A stretch of DNA of 64,000 bases from Brachionus plicatilis (taxonomy: Eukaryota > Rotifera > Eurotatoria > Ploima > Brachionidae), in contig QEOQ01000192.1 in assembly GCA_010279815.1 (NCBI GenBank), positions 477,602 to 541,601 on the forward strand. The letters run 5' to 3'. Shown here in pieces: positions 12,270-22,415 of the stretch. Below the pieces are notes generated by a model. That model did not search any database. It saw only the letters and a program-made list of their open reading frames with translations, and was not told the DNA's origin. Within the stretch, counting starts at the first letter, position 1, and each line of letters starts with the position of its first letter. The position numbers and the translations under genes are program-made.

Positions 12270-12359
12270 CAGAATTGTTTAAAAGTTCCAAATTAAAGAC
12301 TTTAAAAATTTTCTTTGACTTGGACTTGACTTGAGACTTGTAACTTATAAACAACTCTG
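12270..12359. mobile_element. Short hAT-like MITE
   Basis: The termini are CAGAATTGTTTAAAAGTTCC on the left and, in reverse complement, CAGAGTTGTTTATAAGTTAC on the right. The flanks are TAAAAATC and CAAAAATC, an 8-bp duplication with one mismatch. It is a shorter relative of the element at 48518-48784, with the same inner word CTTGGACTTGACTTGAGACTTG-type sequence. Confidence 0.62.
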
Positions 12360-12539
12360 CAAAAATCCTTGTGTCAAAGCAGTACTGTAAAAAATAAGAT
12401 AAAAATAAATTAATTAGATTAAAAGATTGAAAATGCTTGATTAATAAAAAAAACTAATTACAAAATTTTGATTGAAAGTTTATAGGCGAAAATCACTCTT
12501 TTAAAATTAAAAATAAAATTATCAAGCAAAAAATATTGC

Positions 12540-12845
12540 CTTCAAAAAAAGATTTGAAAAACTGAAACAAAATTTAACCCAACAATTTTGTTTATTTTGC
12601 ATGGTTAATTAAGTCCGTGTCCCTCCGACTTCAAATTTGTGAGTCTAAGCAAAAGTGTTGTAAAAAATGTAAAAACTATTATTTTTTAAATTTTATTTTT
12701 GTCATTTATAAATTAATTTATATTTTTTTTACCAACATTTTACTATTCTATAAACTTGAATCACTTCTTAGACCAGGATCTTTAAGAATAATGAGATTTA
12801 TGGATTTCAAACTTTCTTCATTCGATTTTTTTTTTTAGAATCAAG
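12540..12845 (+). repeat. Dispersed repeat, also at 27230-27515
   Basis: The two stretches align over their length in direct orientation: AAAAAAAGATTTGAAAA.CTGAAACAAAATTT, TGGTTAATTAAGTC.GTGTC, ATTTATAAATTAATTTA, AGGATCTTAA and GATTTCAAACTTTCTTCAT all recur in order. Neither copy has a coding signature. The family is unnamed to me. Confidence 0.65.
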
Positions 12846-12956
12846 CAGCTTCATACTTAAAATCAAAAAGATTTTTTTGCAATAATTAAAAATTTTATTT
12901 AAAATTACAAATCTAAGAAACAACAATCAAAAAAAAAAACAGAATTAAAAAGTGTT

Positions 12957-14195
12957 TTACACCGACATTTGCATGTCAGCAAAATTGTAAAACGCATCGA
13001 TCTGATGACTCAAACTCGGCGAAGGCTCACTCACAAAACCTTTAAAAAAAAAATTAATAAATTTTTAAATTTTCATTTTTTTTTAAATATCTACTTGGTT
13101 TTAGACTTAACGAATTGACTAAATCTTGACAACGCTGAGAACAACCGTAGCCATTGAACTCAAGACCAATGATGGGACCATTTTTTAAAAAATTGTTAAA
13201 GCTCTTTGTTTTAAATATGTTCTCTGCACTAAGCTCGCTCAGTTCATATCTTTTGGTCTGTATTAATAAAATGTCAGAGTAGTTGGCCCGGATTTCATTG
13301 ATTAGTCGACTCGCTTGACTCTCTTGCATTTCAAGACCATTGCCAGTGGAGTCAGGGCTAAAAAAAATTACCAACACTGACTCATTATTAGACCTGCTAG
13401 TTGGTCCAACTGACAATGGAATCAAAGTTTGTGCTTTTGAGAAAAATAGCTTTAATTGGTTGCAAGTGAATTTGTCTGGCAATGGCACATAGTCTACCAA
13501 TTCAGTATTCTTTTGAAAAATAAATAATTTAAAAATACCACGAATTAATTATTTTACTTGGTTAAAAAAAGAAAAATTTTGCTCTCCCGGCACCGGGGTA
13601 AAGTCATGGATGTTATTCCAATTATTGTTAAACACAGAAATTCTGGAGTTCTTTAGCTGCTCTGGTAATTGAGCGTAGTTTACTGTCAAACAGGCAAATT
13701 TCATGTAAGTGGAAGATTCTATGATAGGCTGGGTACCACATGATAAAAATGTGTTTATTCTTCTGCAATCTCTGGTTCGGAATTGTTGGCACACAGCTGC
13801 CAAACAACAATCAGAACAGTCACGAATGAAAACACTTCCCTTGGATGGCCCGATGAAGAATTTACAATTCTTGCAGTCATCAATAGAGACCTGAGCTACA
13901 TTATCAAATAAGTAGACTACACAATTCTATTAAAAAATGAGAAATTTGGTATTTTTTTTTTGTTTATTAAGGACTTTACCTCTAGGTTTTGGATTATAAA
14001 CTGCATGCCATTTATGCTCCCAGGCAGTTTGATGATCACTTCATTTTGTTGATTTTCAATGGAGTAGTCCTTTGGGTCGACTTTTTCCCGAATGTCCCAT
14101 GAGTACACTTTAGGCTGTTCTTCTTTAGACTGGTTGGAATTTTGTGGAAATAAATAATACAATGGTGAGTACGGAGAAGTGAAAAGACAGCCCAT
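12957..14195 (-). CDS. RP2: XRP2 / RP2, tubulin-cofactor-C-domain Arl3 GTPase-activating protein
   Basis: Four exons on the minus strand: 14195-13980, 13926-13558, 13509-13095 and 13039-12957, giving 360 aa against about 350 in human. The protein starts MGC, the site for N-myristoylation of Gly2 and palmitoylation of Cys3, which anchors RP2 at membranes. Then follow KVYSWDIREKVDPKDYS, the TBCC beta-helix (LPGSINGMQFIIQNLENCVVYLFDN..VSIDDCKNCKFFIGPSKGSVFIRDCSDC), and AAVCQQFRTRDCRR with the arginine that acts as GAP finger on Arl3, then TQPIIESS and NIHDFTPVPGEQN. The C-terminal half is the nucleoside-diphosphate-kinase-like domain. RP2 releases lipidated cargo at cilia by stimulating Arl3 GTP hydrolysis. 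All introns are about 45-55 bp. An AATAAA on the minus strand lies about 60 bp past the stop. Confidence 0.96.
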
Positions 14196-14895
14196 TTTTT
14201 TTGTCGGAATTTAAATTAAAAAAAATTCTCCAAAATTAAGTCGATGAATATTTTTGAGATAAATTTCGAAATAGAAAAAAATCACCTTAGTAACAGGTTT
14301 TTATTTAGAGCTATACCATATAGGATTTTTTTTGGCTTATTTAACCCAACAAATTTTTAAAAGTGCTTTTTTATCTTCTAAAAATGTGTTTTTTAAATTA
14401 TGCCACTAGTTCTATCTGATTAAGAGTTGTGAAGGGGTCCATAAAAAAAGTTCGAATTTACGAACTATTTAATGGAAAAAGCTTGGACCTTGCTCGAAAA
14501 GATTTGAACATGGATGTTTTTAATTTTTTTCTATGATTTTAAACAATTCTTCATCAAAATTTAGAATTTAAATAAATTTTTTAATTTAAAATAGACTTTG
14601 ATTGTTTGGGTTTGAAGCAGTCAATTTTCATATCTTTTAATTAATTTAATATATTCTTAACATCTTGAGAAAAATATATTATTTTATTGAAATTTTAAAA
14701 ATTAAACTTTATCCATAAAAAAGATGTCTTATTTAAAATTTTAATTTTTAAATCATCTGTTTAAAAATTGATTTAATAGACTTTAATATAATTTTTTTAT
14801 ATCAATATTTATATGGAAACAACTTTTAAAATATATAGCACTGAATAATTAGGATCTAGAATAAATTAAGTGAAATTAAGAGATCTAAAATTTTA
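14196..14895. other. Intergenic upstream of RP2
   Basis: About 700 bp of A/T-rich sequence between the RP2 start and the 3' tail of LINE A. It should contain the RP2 promoter, but I see no distinctive motif. Confidence 0.5.
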
Positions 14896-16176
14896 TTAAT
14901 GATTTATTATTATAATTATTATTATTGTTAAATTAACCTCCATTGAAGGAGAAAGAGTAAAAAAAAAAGTTAAATATATAAAAAAAAGGTGAAAAAAACT
15001 AATCACCGATATTTGTTCCACTGGAACTACCAATTGACTTAGTTAAATTAATAAGTAGCGTAAAGTACTTGTTGTCGTTAATATTTTTTAGGCAAAGTTT
15101 AACGGAGTCAGTTAGTCCATTCTCTTGCTTAAACTGTAATTTGAGATCCTTCTTGAGAGCTTCAACATTAGAATTTATAAAACTTATTTCTGAGGTAAAA
15201 TGAGATTCCAAAAGAACAATGTCCTGATTGAATGACTTTAATTTATTCTCCATAGTTGGTTTGTTTAGACACAAATCTTGATAGATAACAGAAGCCATTC
15301 TGTTAAATTTGATTGTACTTATAAACGAAAGTTTGGAAAAAACGTACAGCTGATCAAAGTTGAACAACTGAAGTGCATTTAAAACGCTGGTCATGTGACA
15401 CCTTGGTTTAAGAACTAATATTTGCCTAATTAGATTGTTTTGAGATATGTTTAGGTAATTTCTTGTCGATTTATTAAGTGTAAGCGTCTCAAGCCCATAA
15501 GTGAATTGTGATAAACAGTATGTTTTGTATATGAATGCTTGTAAAAATGGAGAAATTTCCCTTTTTGAACCCCAAATATGAGAGAGAAAACAAGGCGTGT
15601 TGTACTTTAATAAATTTATTTACTGCAATATTATGATTATCAAAGTTATTTGGTATTTCTACTCCTAGACATTTAATTTTATTTACTTTGTCCAAGATAT
15701 TTTTTCCAAGAAAAAAAGTATTTTTAAATAATTACGGACCAAACTCAATTATTGAAGACTTTTTGGGGTTAAATTTTATTTTCTATTTGTTTCCATATTT
15801 TGAACAAAAATCTAAGAGCTCCTGATGATGAGAGTCTACTGGGCTAAGTAAAAGTATATCATCAGCATAAACAATAATACTTGTATTCATATTATTGTAC
15901 AGTCGTTCCTCGGTATAACGAGCAAGTTGGGCGAAAATTTTTGTGCTCGTTATATCGAAATCCCATTGAAAAGGATGGGCAATTTTTATTTTTTTATTAA
16001 AATTTTTATTGAAAAAGTTAAAAAAAAGATAAATAAAACTAAGAATTAAGCTTTTTTTACAAAATCTGTAATACTGGATTGTTTGGTTTTACATTTTTCT
16101 AGTACAATATTTTCAGTATTAAACAAAAAGCTAACAACGTTGGAAAAATCTTCTTTTTTATTTAGAAAAAAATCTT

Positions 16177-16911
16177 TTAAATCATTAATTCTTTCGATTG
16201 CAACCTTTGAGCTAAAATCTGCTTTTTTGGTTTTGTTATATCTTCGACTTCCGAATCACTGTCATCTTTGTTCTCATCATTTGAAATTGAGTTGATAATT
16301 TCGATATCTAATAAAGAACCCCTCGCTGGTAAATTGGAATCGATTGAAACATAAGCATACTTTTCAAAATTCAATTTTTTTTCAAACGTCCATATTTCCT
16401 TGAAATCATCGTTTTCGTTACATTCGCTCTCTAAATCGCCGAATAAAAAATCACCATTAAAACCAGCTTTTCGAAAACATCGTTAAATTGTTAGTGACGA
16501 AACACCATCCCAAGCTCGTTTTATTTTGTAAATCGCTGATAAAATATCTATTTTTGGCATTTCGGAACCAAATTCGATCGCATGAAGCTTCTCTGCGACA
16601 TCAGTTCTATACTTTACTTTAAATGATTGTATTACAAACGCAAAACAGACGTGCAGTTTGCTGGGAAAAACACAATTTTTATATTTTGGCATATTGGATC
16701 TATTTTATTGGATTTATTTTTCGTAGTGTTCTAATATTTTTGCCTTCGACGAGAGAATTGTTGATATTGTAGATGTATTTACGCGGTATTCTTTAGAAAG
16801 TGTAGTGGTAGTTATTTTTTGATCGCAATGATTTTTTATAATTTCCATTTTAGTCTCAAGCGAGATACACTTTCTTTTTTTTCGAGCAAGTTTATCTGTC
16901 ATTTTTTTCAA
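16177..16911 (-). pseudogene. Tigger transposase, internally deleted
   Basis: The N-terminal piece at 16911-16714 (65 codons, KRKCISLETKMEIIKNHCDQKITTTTLSKEYRVNTSTISTILS) is a pipsqueak/CENP-B-type helix-turn-helix. About 20 bp further the frame jumps to the C-terminal end of the family: QSFKVKYRTDVAEKLH and then IDILSAIYKIKRAWDGVSSLTI, followed after a stop by RCFRKAGFNGDFLFGDLE and an acidic tail NDENKDDSDSEVEDI. The DDE catalytic core of roughly 250-300 residues is missing, so the copy cannot catalyse transposition. LINE B inserted just upstream of its ATG. Confidence 0.85.
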
Positions 16912-17204
16912 TTAGATTAGACAATTATTATTTATCTATTTGTTTATCTGTACCGAGCTAAAGCTCCTTCAGATTAAATAAGAAAAAAAAAAAAAATAAA
17001 AAATTAAAAATTAAAATAAAGTTAAATAAAATAAATTAAAAATAAAAAGTAAGAAAAAAAATAAAGTTAAAATAATATAACTTAAAAAGTAGATAAATAT
17101 TAAAATTAAAATTAGATAAATTTTGATAGAGATTAACAGAATACATATTTTAATTATTTGATGATTCATGAAAAAAGAAGAAATAATAAGGTAGCAATTA
17201 CACA

Positions 17205-18826
17205 ATTGAGTTGAGTACTCTATGTATCTTGATTCGAAACTTATGTTATATTCAGTCCTGCCCTAACATATCTCTCACTCAACTCAAAAGGTCGATTTGA
17301 GACTGTTAGTAGTTTAAGTTTATTATATGCCTCATTATGTAATATGTTGGAGGGAGTATCATATCTTAGTTTTAGTATAGAACGAACTGCTGAATTTTGG
17401 ATTACTTCTAACCTTTTGATATTAGTTTATGAAAGAGAGTTAAGACAAGGAAAAGAATAATCTAGAATAGATCCAATCAAAGACTTCCTAAAGTGTTTAA
17501 GTCAAGGCCCCATTTTTTATTCGACAAGATTTTTATTAAATTTAGCCTTGAATTGCAACGTTCTTTAATTTCTTCTAATATTGAAGGAAAGGTTAATTTA
17601 GAATCAAATCTAATACCTAGGAACTTTATTTCTTTTAAGTTTTCGATTCTATTCCCATAAATCCTTAAATTAAACACAGAACTTTCTTTATTATTTTTAG
17701 TAAAAATCATTGAGCAAGACTTTTCAACCGAAATCTTCATTTTCGACTTGAAAAGCCACTGTTCTAATTCAACTAAGTACTTATTCATCTTACTTTCTAT
17801 ATTTCCATTTTTTTTATAAATGAAAAAAGTGACAAGATTGTCTGCAAAGAGAAGTGAATATTCTTTATTAGATTTATTTCTTTTAGGAATATCATTAATA
17901 AATATAATAAATAATAAAGGACTAATAACTGATCCTTGAGAAACGCCAGCAGATATTTTGAATTCATCACTAATGTGATCATTTATATTTACTTTAAATG
18001 TTCTACAGTTAAAAAATGATTTAATCCAATAAATTAAGTAGGCAGGTATATTTATCTTTATCAGCTTGTAAATTATACCTTCATGCCAGACTTTGTCGAA
18101 AGCTTTAGAAATGTCAAAAAATAAGCAACATACTTTTTTCTTTCTATTAAAAGATTCCACAACTTTTTGGATAAGGAAAACTAAATTATCTGCGGTTCTT
18201 CGATGTTTCCTAAAACCAGATTGTTCCTAAATTAGCAAAGAATTTTTTTCCAAGAAATCATATAACCTTGAAAATATAATACGTTCAAGCAGTTTACCCA
18301 GACAGCTTGTAATGCTTATTGGTCGATAATTAGATGGGTCTTGTGTAGGTGAAGATTTCTTAGGTATCATTGTGATATTGGCACTTTTCCAAGCTTTAGG
18401 AACTGTACCTTCTTGGAGACTAAGATTGAAAAGATCTATTATTTCTTTTAACAAATTTAAAGGGAGGTTTTTTAACATTAAATTGTGGATAAGGTCAGGT
18501 CCGCAAGCTGCTTCTCCTTTTAACCTTTTTAATGCTATAATTATTTCATTAAGACTAATCGGTTCGTTGAATATTGGCTGACTATTGTTCTTAAAGTATT
18601 TTAAATTAAAATGAGTTATTTCTATATCTTTTTGAGTGTTTTCGAGGTCAGAATTAAGACTGAATGTTGAGGATAATATTTTTCCAAATAATATCCCTTT
18701 TTCCTCATCTGTTTTGAAATCTTGGTTGTTCAGAGTCAAAGTTGGGGTTAAATTTGATCCTTTTTTTGATCTATACTTATTTATTTTTTTCCAGAATGGC
18801 CTACTTGATAGGGGGTTTTTCCCCAT
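17205..18826 (-). pseudogene. LINE B reverse transcriptase
   Basis: The two long open pieces are 18826-18227 (IPKKSSPTQDPSNYRPISITSCLGKLLERII) and 18160-17477 (CCLFFDISKAFDKVWHEGIIYKL; GVSQGSVISPLLFIIFINDIP; LLFADNLVTFF). They are separated by a short gap around one stop, through which EQSGFRKHRRTADNL can be read. The fingers, palm and thumb are in the usual order for the Jockey/CR1 group. The catalytic FADD is FADN here, which should abolish activity. Confidence 0.87.
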
Positions 18827-18889
18827 CTTTTTGATAAAATCAAACCAATTTTGAATTCCAAAATTTTTTCAGGCTAATTAATTTCAAAT

Positions 18890-19791
18890 GTTAAATGATT
18901 ATATCTTTTTTTGTCATTTGACAGCGAGTTTTTTGAAAATATCTTCTTATTTTCCTACGTTCTTTAATCAAATCTACAATTAAAGGAGGTAGACTGCTCT
19001 TGAAAACTTTTTGAGACTGAAATGGTATACTTTTTTGTGCAGCTGATAATATTTTTTTGGTAATTATTTCGTTTTGTTCGTCAATCGTCCCTGCAGAAGC
19101 CACTAAGAAATGTCTTGGGACATTTAAAACTTCACGAAATAAATGCCAATTTGCTTTTTTATAATTAAATTTCTTTGATAGAGATTTCACAGTTATTATG
19201 TAATCGAAAGCTATGGAAGTTTCGATTGGAAAATGGTCACTTATCATATCCTGATTACTGAGAACTCGAAACTCATTTATTTTATTTCCAAAATAATTCC
19301 ATTTTGATTTTCTCCTAGACAGCCTAGTTGTTTTGTCCGAGCGTTAAGATCACCACCAAGAAAATAGTTTTTACATTTCCTATTTATTTTTTCAAAAAGA
19401 TCAAAATTAAGGAGTACATTAGGTGGGTTATATAGACTAAACACATAAAATTGATCGTTTTTTCCATAATTTAGCTTAATTGAGAGAATTTCTGAAGAAA
19501 ACTCGTCAAATGAAAAGTCTTGAATAAATTCTATGCCTTCCTTAACTAAAATAGCTACTCCTCCTCCATATTTATTGCGTGGCTTAGTAATTGAAACGTA
19601 ATTTTTAAAATCAAAATAATATTAGATTCACTTAAATCAATTTTTATTTCGTTAAGTAATACTATGTCAGGACTTTTCTGAGCCAAAAAATTTTCTAACA
19701 GTTTAACCTTACTAGGGAGATCACAATTCCAGTGTATAATTACTAACCTTTTTTTAAAGATTGTTTTTTTTTTACAATTAGAAATATTCAT
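18890..19791 (-). pseudogene. LINE B apurinic/apyrimidinic-type endonuclease domain
   Basis: In pieces across frameshifts: IIHWNCDLPSKVKLLENFLAQKSPDIVLLNEIK (N-terminal strand with the catalytic Glu), YVSITKPRNKYGGGVAILVKEGI, YNPPN, YFLGGDLNARTKQLG (the catalytic GDxN motif) and MISDHFPIETSI (the SDH motif). All main catalytic motifs of the APE-like fold are recognisable, but at least two frame breaks separate them. This is the domain that nicks target DNA for target-primed reverse transcription. Confidence 0.8.
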
Positions 19792-19849
19792 TCTGAATTT
19801 TCTTCAAAATTGTAAGGACTGGTTGTTGAGTAACTGCGTATGTTTTCAT

Positions 19850-20943
19850 TGAGCATTTGCTTTCTGAATTTGTACTTTGTTCTGCATGGTGTTCCGTCGA
19901 AATTGTCATTTCTGACTCAAAAGTATCGTCATCTTCATCTGCTGAATCTAGATACTGCTTTTTTGGGTCGTTTTCTTCTTGTTCTGTTTCGAATGTCTTT
20001 TGATTTGGTTACTAGTTTGAACATACTGAACATACTTTTTCCGATCTTTTTGAACATTTTGAATAGATGTTGGGACATGAGGTTGTACTGGAATTTGTAG
20101 AGTATTTAAATGGTCCTCTAGAACTGGAGTTTTTAAAATTTGAGCACTTGAGAGAAGTAATGCTATTGAATCTTGGTCATTTGATACATTTGGTTGATAT
20201 TCTGGGGTTTTTGGCATTTCATCCACATTTTCATCAGTGTTTGTTTGAATTTCTTCTTGTCATATATAGAACTCACTGTAGTCAATTTTTTGTCTTTCTA
20301 TCGACTTCAATTTCTCAGCAATGGTACATTTATGTGTCATATGACCTTTTTGATGACATTTTCCGCATAAGGATTCCTTAACCGGAAATTTTGCTACATT
20401 ATGATTTTCATCGTCACAAAAATAGCATTTAGGCTTTTGACCAACAATAGAGACTACACATCTTAACCCAAAAATATTAGCGGGACCAGAAAGGTTTTTG
20501 ATTATATTTTCCGTCTGTTTTGGGTAAGAAATTTTCACCCTTTTAACTCCATTTTTTAGAGGCCTATATTTATAATTTTCTTCTGAAATGTCCTCGATTC
20601 TAAGCCCATCAATTCGAAAGGCATCAAAAAAATTTTTGAGTAATTCGCATTTGAAATTACTGGGTAAGAAGTGAAAACGAAAAGTACAGTACCTTCTAAG
20701 ATCCGGTAATTTGTTTGCGTATTCAAGATTAAAATTTGTTCCATTAATATTGATTGTCCCATTGTAAATATCTTGTGAGTTAAACGCCGAGTTAAATTCG
20801 ATTATACATACTTTATTTAGCGCACTGAACAGAGGAGTCTTGTGGCTAACTGGTTTGTCCAGCTTCTTCAAATTTAACTTAACGGAATTCTTGAAAATCC
20901 ACCAAGGAATTTCGCTTTGATTAGCTAGCGACATTGCTAACAT
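19850..20943 (-). pseudogene. LINE B ORF1, zinc-knuckle gag-like protein with an internal stop
   Basis: The open stretch 20943-20260 (227 codons) is followed by a single in-frame TGA and continues in the same frame to about 19948. Near the end of the first stretch are two zinc knuckles. The second, CGKCHQKGHMTHKC, is a perfect CX2CX4HX4C. The first, CYFCDDENHNVAKF, has Phe where the last Cys should be. ORF1 proteins of this kind bind the element RNA. One stop and one broken knuckle suggest moderate age. Confidence 0.75.
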
Positions 20944-21639
20944 TCAAATTTAACGTATTTTCAGTTATTTATATTCAATTATAAAAAGAAAATTAATTGT
21001 TTTATTTTTATTTTTTTAATCTTTTTTCTTAATACACAAGTGTGGAAGTTTTTTTTTCAAGCTCGTTATAGGAAGTTTTTTTTATTAAGAACATGATTAA
21101 GCGGTCTTTCAAAAACAGCTCGTTCTATCAAGTTTTCGTTATATTGAAACAATTTTTATACCTTTTTCTATTGCTCGTAATCGGTTCCGGTAATACAGCT
21201 CGTTATAAAGGGTTTCTCGTATAAATGGGGTCTCGTTATACGGAGGAACGACTGTATAATGCACCGATATTTTTTGATAGACATTCTTAAATTAGTTCAT
21301 CAAAAAAAACATTAAATAAACACGGGGATATAACTCCACCTTTTTTATATAAATAAATTATTTTCTACTTCTATGTGTTATCTAAATAAGATCGAAATGT
21401 TCTGAAAATTCGAATCTTTTTCAGCGAAAATGTCGACATTATTTTGAATTTTTCTAGGCCGATGCCCAACACTAATTAAAAGCTTCTTTTTTTTTTAAAA
21501 ATATATGCCTTTTAGATCGAAATTGAATGAAAGATTTCTTTGAAGGATTGAGAAGAAATTTTAAAATAAATTTATAATATTTATAAAAAAGACTGTTTTT
21601 TTTATTGTATTAAAACCATCACGTTAAATTTTTTAAAAT

Positions 21640-21880
21640 TAATGTTGTTTTTTTTCAAATTAATGTTAACTGCAAATTTTTAATGTTCAAAAAATTTAAT
21701 TAATTCAAGTTTGATATAATAAATGTATGCTTAAAATAATAAATGCACGTTTAAATTAATTAATGCTAGTCCAATATAATTAATGTTGTTTCAAAGAAAT
21801 TAATGCTAAATATTATTATTGTTCAAATCAATTAAATTAATGCTCAAATCAACAAAATTAATGCTCATTTAAATATAAGA
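21640..21880. repeat. Degenerate short tandem repeat, AATTAATGYT
   Basis: The word TTAATGYT or AATTAATGCT recurs about ten times at irregular spacing between two transposon blocks. It could be the sub-terminal repeat array of an unrecognised element. Confidence 0.5.
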
Positions 21881-22415
21881 CAAAAATTAATAAACAAAAT
21901 TTAAATTTAATAAAAGTCACTATTAAAATCGTATAGCTAGTAATCATATAAATTTTAAAACTCAAGGCTTAGCTCATTTAGCAAAAAAACATAACACTTA
22001 GCACAAAATGAATTCTTCTCAGAATTAAAGTCAAAATTAAAAATAATTAATGTTAAAATAAAAATTGAAAAAAGCATTAAAGACTAAGAAAAAAGAAAAT
22101 TCTTTAGAAAATAAAAAATAAAATATTTTTGTAAATTTTTCAAGGAAATTGCTCTCAGCTATTAACTTTAATTAAAATTATTACGAATAAGGAAAATTTT
22201 TCAATAAACATAAACGAGACTGATGGTATAAATTGAAGAACTTCAATTCTTTGAGCACAGAACAAGTCTTTGTTGGACCAAATTTTGTAAAAAAAAATCA
22301 GACAAACTTGGTAGACAAATAACTCGAAGATTTAAAAAAATTAATTTTAAAAGTGATTAAATTAAAAAGGAAAAAAAATAATTCAATATAAATTAAAAAT
22401 CAAGCGTTTCTTAAA

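Larger units (their letters stand above)
16925..20990 (-). mobile_element. LINE B: Jockey/CR1-like retrotransposon, near full-length but decayed
   Basis: The minus-strand order is ORF1 (gag-like) 20943-19850, AP endonuclease 19791-18890, RT 18826-17205, a 3' untranslated stretch, and a 3' end with the word GGAGCTTTAGCTCGGTACAG followed by an A/T tail at about 16925-16975. The element lies wholly between the Tigger termini, upstream of that transposase. I could not identify a clean target-site duplication. Its 3' end recurs at 29465 and, in shorter form, near 34330, 37722, 59235 and 61310. Confidence 0.82.
15900..21254 (-). mobile_element. Tigger/pogo-type DNA transposon with TA duplication
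   Basis: The termini are CAGTCGTTCCTCGGTATAAC at 15900 and the inverted CAGTCGTTCCTCCGTATAAC ending at 21254, with flanking TA at 15898-15899 and 21255-21256. Further TATAACGAGC-type words repeat inside both ends. Removing the element and one TA restores the LINE A reading frame exactly, which fixes both boundaries. The element carries a deleted pogo-family transposase (16911-16177) and has been inflated to 5.36 kb by LINE B. Confidence 0.92.
14900..21345 (-). mobile_element. LINE A: 5'-truncated non-LTR retrotransposon, split by the Tigger element
   Basis: On the minus strand the RT fragment begins near 21345 with KKGGVISPCLFNVFFDELI (RT motif around the conserved GGVxSP), has one stop, and continues ECLSKNIGAL up to the TA at 21255-21256. 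It resumes at 15899 in the same frame as YNNMNTSIIVYADDILLLSPVD, the YADD catalytic motif. Downstream the RT/C-terminal region is recognisable but frameshifted: KIKCLGVEIPNN, then a 131-codon stretch at 15394-14999. It ends in an (AAT)n-like tail at about 14905-14935. Only the outer pieces, 14900-15899 and 21255-21345, belong to LINE A. The clade appears CR1/Jockey-like. It is non-functional. Confidence 0.82.

Noticed and set aside
18372..18854. Plus-strand ORFs of 69 and 72 codons
   Set aside because: Opposite strand of the LINE B reverse transcriptase.
19840..20381. Plus-strand ORFs of 86 and 104 codons
   Set aside because: Opposite strand of LINE B ORF1; composition reflects the reverse complement.
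21640..21880. Replication origin or centromeric satellite from AATTAATGYT repeats
   Set aside because: Spacing is irregular, the array short and the base composition that of the surroundings; no evidence beyond repetition.
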